From positions 1 through 64,000 of the forward strand of contig CAVTFD010000022.1 of assembly GCA_963733945.1 (NCBI GenBank): a stretch of 64,000 nt of DNA, read 5' to 3'. Every line of letters starts with the position of its first letter. Position 1 is the stretch's first letter. This document shows positions 8,661-17,811 of this stretch, one piece after another. A program made the position numbers and the translations under genes. The notes beneath the pieces are model-generated. The model was not told the DNA's origin. It saw only the letters and a list, made by a program, of their open reading frames with translations, and did no database searches. The DNA comes from AP-15 sp963733945 (lineage in GTDB: Bacteria > Pseudomonadota > Alphaproteobacteria > ATCC43930 > CGMCC-115725).

Positions 8661-9263
8661 ATGATCGAGATCCCGGCGCGCCACGGCAAGGCCGCACGCC
8701 TCCGCAAGGGCCAGGTGGTCAAGGTGATCAACACGACCGGCCAGCAGGTCGTCGATACCTGGGCGTTCAACGCCGAGGATTTGCGCGAATTCATGTCGAT
8801 GGAGCATAGTCGCGTCGCGATCGGCCGGATCATCCCCGCGGTCGGGGACACGCTGGTCACCAACATCAGACGGCCGATCCTAACCATTGTCGAAGACACC
8901 TCCGGCGGCATTCACGACACTTTGTTCGCTGCCTGCGACCGCTGGCGCTACCAGTTGCTCGGCTGCGCGGAATACCACGACAACTGCACCGATAACCTCG
9001 CCGCGGGCCTGGCTGAACTCGGGCTCGTCCCACCCGAAACGCCGGCGCCGCTCAACCTCTTCATGAACATCCCGGTTGGCGACGGCAATCGGGTCGAGGT
9101 CCGGCCGCCGGTCAGCACGCCGGGCAGTTATGTGGCTATGCGCGCCGAGATGGATTGCGTCGCCGCTTTCTCGGCCTGTCCGCAGGATATGCTGCCGGTG
9201 AACGGGGTCGAGATGCAGCCGACGCATGCGCATTTCGAGATCGCGGATGAGACCCCGGTGTAA
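8661..9263 (+). CDS. DUF1989 / urea carboxylase-associated family protein
   Basis: A 200-residue DUF1989 protein. Family landmarks are GQVVKVINTTGQQVVDTWAFN, FMSMEHSRVAIGRIIP, a central GGIHDTLFAACD and C(A)EYHDNCTDNL with several conserved histidines and cysteines, and NLFMNIPV followed by SAPG-type glycine turns. Members are often encoded beside urea carboxylase, guanidine carboxylase or amidase genes. Here the nearest amidase is the divergent gene ending at 6978, and no urea carboxylase is present in the window. It may act on a small urea- or guanidine-like compound or as an accessory protein. A small membrane protein gene precedes it. Confidence 0.88.
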   Translation: MIEIPARHGKAARLRKGQVVKVINTTGQQVVDTWAFNAEDLREFMSMEHSRVAIGRIIPAVGDTLVTNIRRPILTIVEDTSGGIHDTLFAACDRWRYQLLGCAEYHDNCTDNLAAGLAELGLVPPETPAPLNLFMNIPVGDGNRVEVRPPVSTPGSYVAMRAEMDCVAAFSACPQDMLPVNGVEMQPTHAHFEIADETPV

Positions 9264-9336
9264 TCGCTGTCCGAGTAAGAAATCCGACCGGTCAACTCGT
9301 ATACCAAACGCCCGATTGCTTTCCTGGAGGATCCGA

Positions 9337-10656
9337 ATGGGCAAATGGATTGTCGCCTTCGTCGCTGCCCTCGGTGCTGCAAGCCCTTTGTTCGGAGGCG
9401 GGCTGGCCTGGGCACAAGGCGCGCTCGCCGCCGCCGAGGCCAGCAACATGCGGATCATCGGCCGCAGCGACCTGAACGGCGCCGGAAAGGGCGGCGAAGG
9501 GCTGGCGCTGAAGCAATATCCGAACGGCCAGCGGGTTCTCTACCTCGCGCATGAATCGGCTCCGATGTGCTTCAGCGTTATCGACGTAACCAAGCCCGAA
9601 GCGCCCACCATCATCACTCAGATACCGGTCGAGGCGGATTTTGTCCGCTGCAACTCGCTGGGCCTCACCGGCGACACTCTGGTCGTGGCGCACCAGACCG
9701 AAAAGCCTGGTCAGCCCAACGCTGGGGTCGATATCTATGACATCAGCGATCCGGTCCATCCGAAGAAGCTGTCGCATTTTGACACTTCCGGTCCGCACTC
9801 GCGCGGCGTCCACTATGTCTGGTTCACTGACGGGCATTACGCCTATCTGTCGACTGGCGCGCGCGACTTCGTCCCGCGCAATCCCGAGGACGACCAATTC
9901 TTGATGATTGTCGACGTCTCCAATCCTGCTCAGCCGCATGAGGTGGGCCGCTGGTGGCTGCCCGGCACCCGGGTTGGCGATGCCGCCGAGGCGCCGCCGC
10001 GGGTCGAGCGGCCGGATTCCGGTATCCGGATGCACTCGCTGACGATCCCGGCCGACCAGCCGAACCGCGCCTATATCGGTTGGATCGACGGTGGCTGGGT
10101 GATCCTCGATATCGAGGACAAGGCGCGGCCGCGGGCGATCGTCCGCCGCTCTTGGCAGTCGCTTGACCAAGGGTTTGCCCACACCGTCGTGGCAATCCCC
10201 TCGCGCCTCATCGCCATCCAGAGCGAGGAGGCGATTGGAAACGACTGCAGCGATTGGCCGAAGCGCAACTGGGTCTGGGATATCTCGAACGAGCGGCATC
10301 CATACCCGCTGGCGCCGTTTCCGCCGGTGCACGACGAGACGGCGCTGTGCCGTGCGGGCGGACGGTTCGGCTCGCACAACATCAACATGAACCGGCCGAT
10401 CGGCACCTCGCGCACGCTGACGCAAACGGTCGTCGGCAGCTATTTCAACGGCGGCGTGCGCGCCTATTCGATCGCCGACCCGTCGCATCCTGTGGAGATC
10501 GGCTATGTGATCCCGCAGGCGCCGCCGGGAAATCCGACCCATACGATCCAGATCAACGATGTCTATGTCGACGAGAACGGACTGATGTACGCCAACGACC
10601 GGCTGACCGGCGGGCTCTACATCATCCGGTACACCGGCAGCGTTCCGTTGAACTGA
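9337..10656 (+). CDS. Secreted LVIVD-repeat beta-propeller protein
   Basis: A 439-residue protein from the ATG at 9337, which has a strong GGAGG site; earlier in-frame starts overlap the previous gene. A signal peptide (MGKWIVAFVAALGAASPLFGG, ending near AWAQG) predicts export. Repeats of the LVIVD type follow: SVIDVTKPEAPTIITQIPV, VDIYDISDPVHPKKLSHF, LMIVDVSNPAQPHEVGRWW, VILDIEDKARPRAIVRR, RAYSIADPSHPVEIGYV. Each blade carries an (I/V)D(V/I)(S/T)(N/D)P core, so a periplasmic or surface beta-propeller is likely. The molecular role of this family is not settled. It sits 73 bases after DUF1989 and 30 bases before an arylamine N-acetyltransferase gene, all on one strand. Confidence 0.85.
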   Translation: MGKWIVAFVAALGAASPLFGGGLAWAQGALAAAEASNMRIIGRSDLNGAGKGGEGLALKQYPNGQRVLYLAHESAPMCFSVIDVTKPEAPTIITQIPVEADFVRCNSLGLTGDTLVVAHQTEKPGQPNAGVDIYDISDPVHPKKLSHFDTSGPHSRGVHYVWFTDGHYAYLSTGARDFVPRNPEDDQFLMIVDVSNPAQPHEVGRWWLPGTRVGDAAEAPPRVERPDSGIRMHSLTIPADQPNRAYIGWIDGGWVILDIEDKARPRAIVRRSWQSLDQGFAHTVVAIPSRLIAIQSEEAIGNDCSDWPKRNWVWDISNERHPYPLAPFPPVHDETALCRAGGRFGSHNINMNRPIGTSRTLTQTVVGSYFNGGVRAYSIADPSHPVEIGYVIPQAPPGNPTHTIQINDVYVDENGLMYANDRLTGGLYIIRYTGSVPLN

Positions 10657-10686
10657 CGAGCGGCGCGACCTGAGAGCGAGACGGCG

Positions 10687-11538
10687 ATGAGCGACAAGCC
10701 GGACGACATCGGCGCCTATTGCGCACGGATCGGCTATTCCGGCCCGCGCGAGGCCACCCTCGCCGTATTGCAGACGCCCGTCGCTCGGCACTCGGCCGCG
10801 ATCCCGTTCGAAAACCTGGATGTCCTCTTGAAGCGGCCGATCCAGCTCGACCTGCCTTCACTCTACGCGAAGCTCGTGGGAAAGCGGCGCGGTGGCTATT
10901 GCTTCGAACATAATCTGCTGCTGCTCGATGTTTTGCGCCGGATCGGCTTTAACGTCGTGGGGCTGGCGGCGCGCGTGCAATGGGGGCGCCCGGCAGGGAC
11001 GATCGGGCCGCGCACGCACATGCTGCTGCGCGTCGATTTGGCCGAAGGGCCCTACCTCGCCGATGTCGGGTTTGGCGGTCCGACGCCGACCGCACCCTTG
11101 GCGCTGCGAGCCGGAAACGAGCAGGCGACGCCGCACGGATCGTTCCGCTTGGTGGCTGCCGGCGGCGAATTCGACCTCGAAGCCAAGCTCGGTGAGCAAT
11201 GGACGAGCCTCTACCGCTTCTCGCCGCAGGAACAGATGGCGGTCGATTACGAGGTCGCGAACTGGTTTACCTCGACCCACCCGAATTCGCTGTTCGTCAA
11301 CCACCTGATCGCCGCCCGCTCCGACGGGGTGGCCCGCTATACCCTGTTCAACAACAAATTTACGGTTCGCAACCGCGACGGAACGACCGAGCGACGTACT
11401 CTCAGCGACGTCGCCGAGTTCGGTGAGGTCCTCGCCCGGCATTTCGGTATCACCTCGATCGGCGCCGACGATATTGCAGCCGTCGCAGCAATCGCAAAGG
11501 CACAAGCCGCCCATCCCAGTCCTTTCGACGGCGGGTAG
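10687..11538 (+). CDS. nat: Arylamine N-acetyltransferase
   Basis: A 283-residue arylamine N-acetyltransferase that transfers acetyl from acetyl-CoA to aromatic amines or hydrazines through an acyl-cysteine. The catalytic triad is C72 in RRGGYCFEHN, H111 in GPRTHMLLRV and D126 in YLADVGFGG. The N-terminal IPFENLDVLL motif is also typical. Length matches the bacterial family. It follows the LVIVD gene by 30 bases, so the two may be cotranscribed. The symbol follows family usage. Confidence 0.93.
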   Translation: MSDKPDDIGAYCARIGYSGPREATLAVLQTPVARHSAAIPFENLDVLLKRPIQLDLPSLYAKLVGKRRGGYCFEHNLLLLDVLRRIGFNVVGLAARVQWGRPAGTIGPRTHMLLRVDLAEGPYLADVGFGGPTPTAPLALRAGNEQATPHGSFRLVAAGGEFDLEAKLGEQWTSLYRFSPQEQMAVDYEVANWFTSTHPNSLFVNHLIAARSDGVARYTLFNNKFTVRNRDGTTERRTLSDVAEFGEVLARHFGITSIGADDIAAVAAIAKAQAAHPSPFDGG

Positions 11539-11592
11539 AATTTCGCGGCGCCTGCTGCCGAGGACGATCATCGTCGAGACGGAGCAAGCAAA

Positions 11593-12825
11593 ATGGATCA
11601 ATCGGCTTTCGACGAACTCGCCGGCTGGGTGACGGAGGCCGGGCTAATCGGTCGAACCGACAGCGAGCTGATGGCCGGTTTCTGCGGGCGGATCGCCGAT
11701 GCAGGCGTTCCTTTGGCCCGCGCCATGGTCATTCTCGATACGCTCCATCCGATATACGAGGGTCGCGTCCTCCGCTGGCGCGCGGATCTGCCGGATGCGG
11801 TCGAGGCAATCGATTATGGGCGCACCAACGAGGGCGAAGCAGCGGAGAATTGGCAACGCAGCCCATTCTTCCATCTGTTGCAGTCGGGCGAAAAGGTGAT
11901 GCGCCGCCGTTTGGTCGCCGGCGACGCAGCCGATTTTGCAGCGATCGCACAGGCCCGCGACGAGGGCATGACGGATTACCTGGCGCTTGTTCATCGATTT
12001 GCCGCGGAAGGCGTAATCGGCGAGATGGATTGCGTTTATTCATCCTGGGCGACCGATTCGCCGAAAGGGTTCGGCGACGGCGCAGTCATCGCGTTGAAAC
12101 GGCTCGTGCCTTTCCTCAACCTCGCCCTCAAATCAGCCGCGCTCGCGCGCATGGCCGGGACGCTCGCCGAAACCTATCTCGGACGCGACGCGGGCCGGCG
12201 GGTGATGAGCGGCCGGATCGCCCGCGGCGTCGCCGACAAGATCAGCGCGGTGCTGTGGTACAGCGACCTGCACGGTTTTACCCAGATCACCGACAGCGCC
12301 GCGCCAGAGCAGATCATCCCGCTCCTCAACGACTATGCCGATGTCGTTGTTTCCGCCGTGCACGGTCATGGCGGCGATGTGCTGAAACTGATCGGCGACG
12401 GGACCCTCGCCATCTTCACTGGTGAGGACCACGCGCAGGCCTGCCTCGAGGCGCTCGCCGCCGCGGCGCGGGTGCGCAATGGGGTCGTCAAGCTCAATCG
12501 AAGCCGTGCCGAAGCCGGTTTGCCGACGACCCAGGTTTATCTGGCGCTGCATGTCGGCGATGTGTTTTACGGCAATGTCGGCAGCAAGGACCGCCTCGAT
12601 TTCACGGTCATCGGCCCGGCAGTGAACGAGGTCAGCCGAATCCTGGCGATGAGCCGCTCGGTCGAGCAGGATGTTCTCGTTTCGGCGAGCTTCGCGGACG
12701 CGGTTGGCGCGGAGGTGCGAAGTCGTCTGGTTTCGGTCGGGCGCTACGCTTTGCGCGGCGTGGCGCAACCGCAGGAGCTGTTCACCCCCGAGCCCGGTTT
12801 CGACGCGTCGCCGTTGTTGCGGTGA
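11593..12825 (+). CDS. Class III adenylate/guanylate cyclase
   Basis: A 410-residue protein with an N-terminal region of about 205 residues without a transmembrane segment, joined to a class III cyclase domain from about residue 215. Metal-binding aspartates are D225 in LWYSDLHGFTQIT and D269 in GDVLKLIGDGTLAIF; the second half carries DFTVIGPAVNEVSRI with the asparagine and arginine expected to stabilise the transition state. The N-terminal part resembles the sensor-like halves of other alphaproteobacterial cyclases of this size, but its signal is unknown. It would make cAMP or cGMP in the cytoplasm. Two CRP-type operators occur elsewhere in the window, so cAMP signalling is plausible. The gene is 54 bases after nat. 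Confidence 0.9.
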   Translation: MDQSAFDELAGWVTEAGLIGRTDSELMAGFCGRIADAGVPLARAMVILDTLHPIYEGRVLRWRADLPDAVEAIDYGRTNEGEAAENWQRSPFFHLLQSGEKVMRRRLVAGDAADFAAIAQARDEGMTDYLALVHRFAAEGVIGEMDCVYSSWATDSPKGFGDGAVIALKRLVPFLNLALKSAALARMAGTLAETYLGRDAGRRVMSGRIARGVADKISAVLWYSDLHGFTQITDSAAPEQIIPLLNDYADVVVSAVHGHGGDVLKLIGDGTLAIFTGEDHAQACLEALAAAARVRNGVVKLNRSRAEAGLPTTQVYLALHVGDVFYGNVGSKDRLDFTVIGPAVNEVSRILAMSRSVEQDVLVSASFADAVGAEVRSRLVSVGRYALRGVAQPQELFTPEPGFDASPLLR

Positions 12826-12895
12826 CCCCGCAGGTCGGCGTCGCGCCGGCGCGTTCGCCGTGCTATTGGTTGCTCGGGAAATTCGTGAGGAAACC

Positions 12896-13384
12896 ATGAT
12901 CCATCATCTTTCGATCGCCGCGCGCGACCCGAAGCATGTCGCCGGGGTTCTCGCCGAATTCATGGGCGGCAAGGCGGTTCCGTTCCCGCCCAATCCGGGA
13001 AGCTTCTTCGCGCTTCAGCTCGACGAGCACGGGTCGGGCGTCGAGGTCTATCCGGCGGGGACAGAGCTTCAGCCGGGCGGCAGCGACGGCGCGGGTTTTG
13101 CGAAAAAGCCGGAAGGGCGCGGCTACGGCCCGACCCATTTCGCGCTCAGCGTCGCCGCGCAAGCGGACGCCGTCGAGGCGATCGCCCGCCGCGAAGGCTG
13201 GCAATGCTACCGCTGCAACCGCGGCCCGTTCCATGTGATCGAAGTGTGGGTCGAGAACGAGTTGATGGTCGAGATCCTGCCGCCCGAATACGCGGCCGAA
13301 TACCTCGCCTGGACCCGCCCCGACCGGATCGCGACGGCGATGGCGAATGCGCCGACGCGGCCATCCCGGCTGCGCCCGGCGTAG
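12896..13384 (+). CDS. VOC-family protein
   Basis: A 162-residue protein from ATG 12896, preceded by GTGAGGAAACC. It begins MIHHLSIAARDPKHVAGVLAEFMGG, the first beta-alpha-beta unit of the vicinal oxygen chelate fold, continues with FFALQLDEHGSGVEVYPAG and ends its second unit with THFALSV, FHVIEVWVENELMVEILPPEY. The histidines and glutamates at the usual strand positions could bind a metal, but the enzymatic activity (glyoxalase, dioxygenase, other) cannot be assigned. It follows the cyclase gene by about 70 bases. Confidence 0.82.
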   Translation: MIHHLSIAARDPKHVAGVLAEFMGGKAVPFPPNPGSFFALQLDEHGSGVEVYPAGTELQPGGSDGAGFAKKPEGRGYGPTHFALSVAAQADAVEAIARREGWQCYRCNRGPFHVIEVWVENELMVEILPPEYAAEYLAWTRPDRIATAMANAPTRPSRLRPA

Positions 13385-13504
13385 GTTCGGGCCGGCGCGG
13401 TCTTGACCGCGTCGGCAGCCCGCTCCGGCCACGCGCCGCTACAACCATAACGAGAGCCTGAAATTACAGGTCTGCTGCACCTGCAGCGAATCAGCAGCGA
13501 GACC

Positions 13505-13996
13505 TCACCATTTAGTTGAGTGGTGGTTGCCGACCTCGATGCCGGGCGGATAAGCGGCCTGGCTGGTTTCGAGAAGTTGCAGGCGCCGGTCGAAATCGCT
13601 GGTCTCGATGGTTCGGACAAAGGTGACGATGACCTGGGCGATTTGGCTCGCCTCGCCTGGCGTGATGATCCCTTGGGCGAGCGCCGCCGCGACCGCCCCC
13701 ATCGCCCCGGCGACATCGGCGGCGCTGGCGATCCGCGGCATCGTGAACTTGACCGCGCGGTCGCGGGGCAGAATCCGTTCGACGCACAGCCGCAAAGCCG
13801 TCGGATCACCGTCGAGGGCGAGTTCGACAGCCTTGCGGGTCAGCGCTTCGGCTTCGTCCGCAAGCAGCATCTGGGCGGCGAGCGTCGCCTTGTTGCGCGA
13901 GCCGAGCCGCCGGCCGCCGGGGTTGCCCGATTGTCCCTTTGCAAACGGCCGCCCGCGCACCCGTCCCGCCAATCTCTCCGCGACATCGTTAGCCAT
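13505..13996 (-). CDS. DUF5681-type protein
   Basis: A 163-residue protein with the N-terminal pattern GRPFAKGQSGNPGGRRLGSRNKATL that defines DUF5681, a short basic segment often found in proteins of phage, plasmid or transposon neighbourhoods. The rest is helical, with ALTRKAVELALDGDPTALRLCVERILPRDR and a long helix pair near AGAMGAVAAALAQGIITPGEASQIAQVI. A DNA-associated role is sometimes assumed because of the basic motif, but no function is established. It marks the left edge of the decayed region that follows. Confidence 0.85.
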   Translation of the reverse strand: MANDVAERLAGRVRGRPFAKGQSGNPGGRRLGSRNKATLAAQMLLADEAEALTRKAVELALDGDPTALRLCVERILPRDRAVKFTMPRIASAADVAGAMGAVAAALAQGIITPGEASQIAQVIVTFVRTIETSDFDRRLQLLETSQAAYPPGIEVGNHHSTKW

Positions 13997-14298
13997 CCCA
14001 TCTCCTTCGTCAGTGGGCGCCCGCTTAAAGCGCCGCGATCGCTGCGAAATCTGACATGCGAATAGGGCAATTTAATGGTCACTTAAATCGCAATAGAAAA
14101 GCTGGCCGTCGCCCGAGTGCTGGGCCGGCGGCCGCCGATGCGGGCTCGCCCGGTTAAGGCCGAGGATTGAAGGCACTTATGAGCGGCTCTGCTGCGAAGG
14201 ATGGCAAAGCCGAGATGCGGGCGGAGGAAAGCCTCACCATCTTCGTCAGAGAATTGAACGGTTGTGCCCCTGATCAGCTCAAATTGCGGATTTAGTTC
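13997..14298. other. Intergenic region without a convincing gene
   Basis: About 300 bases between the divergent DUF5681 and aspartic protease genes. It must hold both promoters, but I see no clear -35/-10 pair. An ATG at 14179 opens a 38-codon frame ending three bases before the protease ATG; it has no strong ribosome site and no recognisable motif, so I do not call it a gene. Confidence 0.5.
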
Positions 14299-15237
14299 AT
14301 GCCTCCGATCGCCTACCGGGTGGGACGCGCGTTAGCAGGGTTCACGCTGCTGCTGTTGGTACTGGCAAGCCGTCCGTCGGATGCCGCATGCGATCTCGTG
14401 CAGATCGCCCGGGTGCCACTTGAGCTCAAGAACCACCTCTTCATTGTCCCGGTCACCCTTAACGGCCACGCGATCGGCATGCTGTTGGACACGGGCGCGC
14501 AAAAAAGCATGCTGGGCGAGGCGGCGGTTCAGCGATTGAACCTGGCCCGCGACCCGCGATCGCTCACTTCCCTGATGGGTCTGAGTGGCACTTCGGCCCA
14601 GCCAGACGCCCGCATCGACAGCATGTCGATCGGCGCTGCGGCGTTGTCGTTGCACCGGCTGGCGGTGAACTCGTTTGGCGGCCACCAGCCATTCGATGGC
14701 ATCCTCGGCCTGGACATCCTGCGGGATTACGATCTTGACATCGACGGGCCGAAACGGGTGCTGACGCTGTATCGCATCCGGCGATGCGAGCCGGCGCCGC
14801 CCCCCTGGGACGAGCCGGCCGCGCCGATCGCCGGGTTTTCCACGCGAACGGGCTGGTTGAAATTGCCGTTCAAGCTCAACGGCGTCGAGGGAACCGGCTT
14901 CCTGGATACCGGCGCATCCAACACGATGATCACGCCCCAAATGGCGCAGCGGCTCGGCCTCACCGATCAGGACTTGGAGAACGATCGCATGATCAAACTT
15001 CATGTGATTGCCGGCGACGACACTCCATCACACGTCCATTGGTTTGATAGCCTCCAGATCGGTCCCGCGATATCGCGACACCCTTATGCCTATGTGTTGG
15101 CAAAGAAGCCGAGCCCGCTCGGCGGGGAGCGGAACTTTGGCGAAGGCGTTATCGGCGTTGATTTTCTGGGCACCCAGCGCATTTGGATCTCGGTTGGGAC
15201 TGGGCGCCTTTATCTGGCGGGGAATGGCGGTGGCTGA
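14299..15237 (+). CDS. Exported tandem retropepsin-like aspartic protease
   Basis: A 312-residue protein with an N-terminal signal peptide (GFTLLLLVLASRPSDAA) and two retropepsin-like units. The first has LLDTGAQKSM with D64, the second FLDTGASNTM with D203; each is followed by a (F/G)DG(I)LG- or GEGVIGVDFLG-type strand, as in single-chain or dimeric retroviral-type proteases. Retropepsins need two such halves to make one active site, so the tandem could form a pseudo-dimer. Many bacterial homologues with this DTGA motif are periplasmic with unknown substrates. The ATG lies just after a short open frame. The next 240 bases are empty up to an IS110 remnant. Confidence 0.85.
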   Translation: MPPIAYRVGRALAGFTLLLLVLASRPSDAACDLVQIARVPLELKNHLFIVPVTLNGHAIGMLLDTGAQKSMLGEAAVQRLNLARDPRSLTSLMGLSGTSAQPDARIDSMSIGAAALSLHRLAVNSFGGHQPFDGILGLDILRDYDLDIDGPKRVLTLYRIRRCEPAPPPWDEPAAPIAGFSTRTGWLKLPFKLNGVEGTGFLDTGASNTMITPQMAQRLGLTDQDLENDRMIKLHVIAGDDTPSHVHWFDSLQIGPAISRHPYAYVLAKKPSPLGGERNFGEGVIGVDFLGTQRIWISVGTGRLYLAGNGGG

Positions 15238-15478
15238 ATTGCGGCCGGCGGGCATTCGCCATAAGAGGTTATTAGTGAATGACAAACTTAGCGGGATCCT
15301 CGATGTTCGTCGACGCATCGGCCTTCGTCCCGATCCTGACCCACGAACCGGATGCGTGGCAAAGAACCATCAGTTAAAATCTATGGCGAAGGTAAAAACG
15401 CGAAAATTCTCAGAAGAGACGTGCTGAAAGCGTCCGCCTATACGGTCGCCGGATCAACCGGTTCATCAGGAAGCGATC

Positions 15479-15592
15479 ATGGGTGTGTTCATCGGGCTCG
15501 ACATGTCCCTCAGCAAGACGGCGGCCAGCGTTGTCGACCGTGACGGCGTGGTCGAATTTCCTTGCCAGGCAAGCCACCATGCCCAATTGTGA
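15479..15592 (+). pseudogene. IS110-family transposase N-terminal fragment
   Basis: A 37-codon frame whose start MGVFIGLDMSLSKTAASVVD matches the first strand of IS110/IS1111-type DEDD transposases, with the aspartate of GLDxS as first catalytic residue. It stops after FPCQASHHAQL, and the remaining some 300 residues of the family are absent. The following bases open directly into the leader of a different gene. It is a remnant of a past insertion next to the decayed region. Confidence 0.72.
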
Positions 15593-15678
15593 CCTCGATT
15601 ACCCTGGCCACAAGCTTGGGAATCGGGGGGATATCGGTTTATCCGCGGCCGCTTGCCGTGCTGACGGGGACCAGGGAC

Positions 15679-16756
15679 ATGTTGGCTCTCTCGACGACCT
15701 TCAAATTTCACCTCCCGAGGCGCGTCGTAAAGTGGACCAATCGCGCGAAAAAGCTGGCCGTCTCGGCTGTAGTCATCTGCATTTCCCTCCTTGGAAGTAG
15801 TATGCCTCTTCACGCTCAGAACATATCGTGTAGCGGTTCCATGACGGGAACGTTCGGCAATGTCACCGTTCCGAATGGTGCATCCTGCACCTTGTCCGAC
15901 GCGATTGTGGGAGGCAATATCCAGGTCGGGACCAATGCGAACTCTTTCAGTTGGTGCGACATCAACAATTACTGGCAATGTTCAGGCTAATCAGTGCGGG
16001 TCCGTGCTTTTGAGTGGCGCGGTTGTGATCGTCGGCAACGTCCAGATTTAACAGTGTGCGGCGCGGAGCGGTTACGTCGGCCCCGGGATTTAGATCGAGG
16101 GCAACTTCGAGTGCCAAAACAATAGCGGCGCCTGTGTGGCTGATAACGGCGCAGTCGGCGGCAACGTGCAAATCCAGAACAACTCGTCTTCGACCGCGGC
16201 AGACGTCAGCGCCAACGTCATCGGTGGGAACCTGCAGTGCCAGCAAAATTCTCCTGCACCCGTCGACGCCCTTGGACCGAATGTGGTCTCCGGAAATCTA
16301 CAAGGCCAGTGTGGTACAAGTCTCGGCTTTTCCGCGCTAAGTCTCCCATCGGGCTTTCGACCAAACGTGAATGCTTTCGGTGCTGGAGGGCCAATTTCGT
16401 TGGACAATTTCGGAGGACATTACTTGCATGGCGGTGATATCCCTGCCGGCGGAGCGGCTATAGACATCACGACCATTGTACAACCTGGCGTTCCTTTGGT
16501 CGACTTTATTGGGAACGAGTTGCAGGGGGCGACAATCATATCTACCAATTCTGTCGTAATTTCTGGCTCAACCGATTTAGAAATGTTTTACACCGTTTCT
16601 TTTGGCCCCGTAACTTACAACTTTGTAACAAGTTATGTGGGAAACAGCGGTCTTCTGTATAAATTCTATTTGACGTATAATGCCGCTGATCCGTTGGAGA
16701 CCTCGTTCCAAGCTGCGTACCAGCAGGTGCTGCAGTCGTTTCAATTTGGCCCATAG
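15679..16756 (+). pseudogene. Secreted repeat protein, broken by frameshift and two stops
   Basis: Starts with ATG 15679 behind AGGGAC and a signal peptide (KKLAVSAVVICISLLGSSMPLHAQ). The mature part reads as short repeats: GTFGNVTVPNGASCTL, GGNIQV, STITGNVQANQCGSVL, VGNVQI, GGNVQIQNNSSS, IGGNLQCQQNSPAP, SGNLQGQCG, each centred on GN(V/L/I)Q, as in a right-handed beta-helix. A one-base insertion near 15951 shifts the frame, then TAA at 16049 and TAG at 16091 interrupt the corrected frame; beyond them translation is clear to 16756, ending in a separate C-terminal domain without the repeats. The region is visibly richer in A+T than its surroundings. I infer a horizontally acquired, now inactive surface protein gene. 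Confidence 0.75.
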
Positions 16757-16767
16757 GGAGAGATTAC

Positions 16768-17811
16768 ATGCGGTACACCGTCATGGCTCGCCTTATGATG
16801 TTGATGGTCCTGTTCTGTGGGCCGCGTGCTCTGGCAGAGCCCTTTGACTCCAACCTGGGGCCCGAGATTGATAACTATATGGCGGCCTGGTATCAGAGAG
16901 GAGGGCATACGCCTCCGGTCCTAGTCGGCTACGGATCAGTGTTGTACCAATCCGGTTTGCTCTGGGATGTAGACCCCCGGCTAATTGTCGCAATTTCTAT
17001 CGAGGAATCGAGTGCGGGCACAGACTTCAACCCTACATCGCAATGTCAATTACCTGACATTTGGGGTTGGCATTGCGCCCCGCCTAAGTACCACAGTAAT
17101 CCCTAATCTGGTTACACACTTCAATTCGCAATCGACGATTTTACATCCCGGTTCAAGTTTCTGTACTTGAAAAAGGGCCGAAAATCACTTTCGGCAATCG
17201 CACCAGTATATTGTGACTTCAAAACTGATCCCAAGGGATGCGCGCAGTGGGAGGCCACCGTCACGACCGGCTACACCTCGGTTCCAACTCTCGGTTCGAC
17301 ACCAGCCCAGGCCGGAAATCTAAATGATCTCTCTTTTCATCCCGGCTTGGTAATCAACGGCACCATCAATTTCACGCGTACTACTTGCTACCAGCTTACG
17401 CCGGGCTACTGTAACAACCCTGATAATAAGGCAACCGGATCCTTCGTTTACGACAAGACATCAGACACCTTCACGAGCTTCACGTTCGCCTGGCACTCGC
17501 TCTCGTTCGATTTTACGTCTGTCGTCAACTTGTTCGCAGACGCATCCGCCAGAGGCTGTGCGTCGTTGCCGAAGGGGAATGCGTTCATCGAAGACTTGGT
17601 CTGCGCCCCAGCCACCACCCAATCACCATCTTTTCAGAATGGAACTTCGAACGGCCTGCCCGTGTCTTGGCAGGGGTACGACAACGTGGATGGCGCGGAG
17701 TCCTTTGCATTTTTCTTCTTTACCGGCTCCCAAAGCGATGTTGAGTTTTCCGGTGGCACCAACGACGAGATCGATTTAGGCAACTATACGGTAAGTCTGT
17801 CTCTACCGTAA
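16768..17811 (+). pseudogene. Exported lysozyme-like protein with in-frame stop
   Basis: One frame of 347 codons interrupted only by TAA at 17104-17106. The first 112 codons give a signal peptide (MLMVLFCGPRALAEP) and a lytic-transglycosylase-like stretch, LLWDVDPRLIVAISIEESSAGT, where the glutamate after AISIE matches the catalytic position of that fold. After the stop the same frame continues through LYLKKGRKSLSAIAPVYCD and GCAQWEATV, which is what follows in lysozyme-like relatives, and then into an unrelated beta-rich secreted domain (NGTINFTRTTCYQL, GSFVYDKTSDTFTSFTFAW) to 17811. That second domain resembles those of PEP-CTERM-type surface proteins but lacks the sorting tail. A good AGGGAGAG site precedes the ATG. 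Confidence 0.68.

Noticed and set aside
9292..10791. 499-codon open frame on the minus strand opposite the LVIVD gene
   Set aside because: It is antisense to a gene with signal peptide and clear repeats; its product is arginine/aspartate-rich and matches nothing, as expected for high-GC antisense frames.
14179..14295. 38-codon frame ending three bases before the aspartic protease ATG
   Set aside because: No strong ribosome site, no motif and no known family; could be chance in a high-GC spacer.
16049..17106. Stop codon reassignment or read-through as explanation of three in-frame stops (TAA, TAG, TAA)
   Set aside because: Two different stop codons are involved and a frameshift lies next to them, while all other genes in the window end normally at such stops. 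Decay is simpler.
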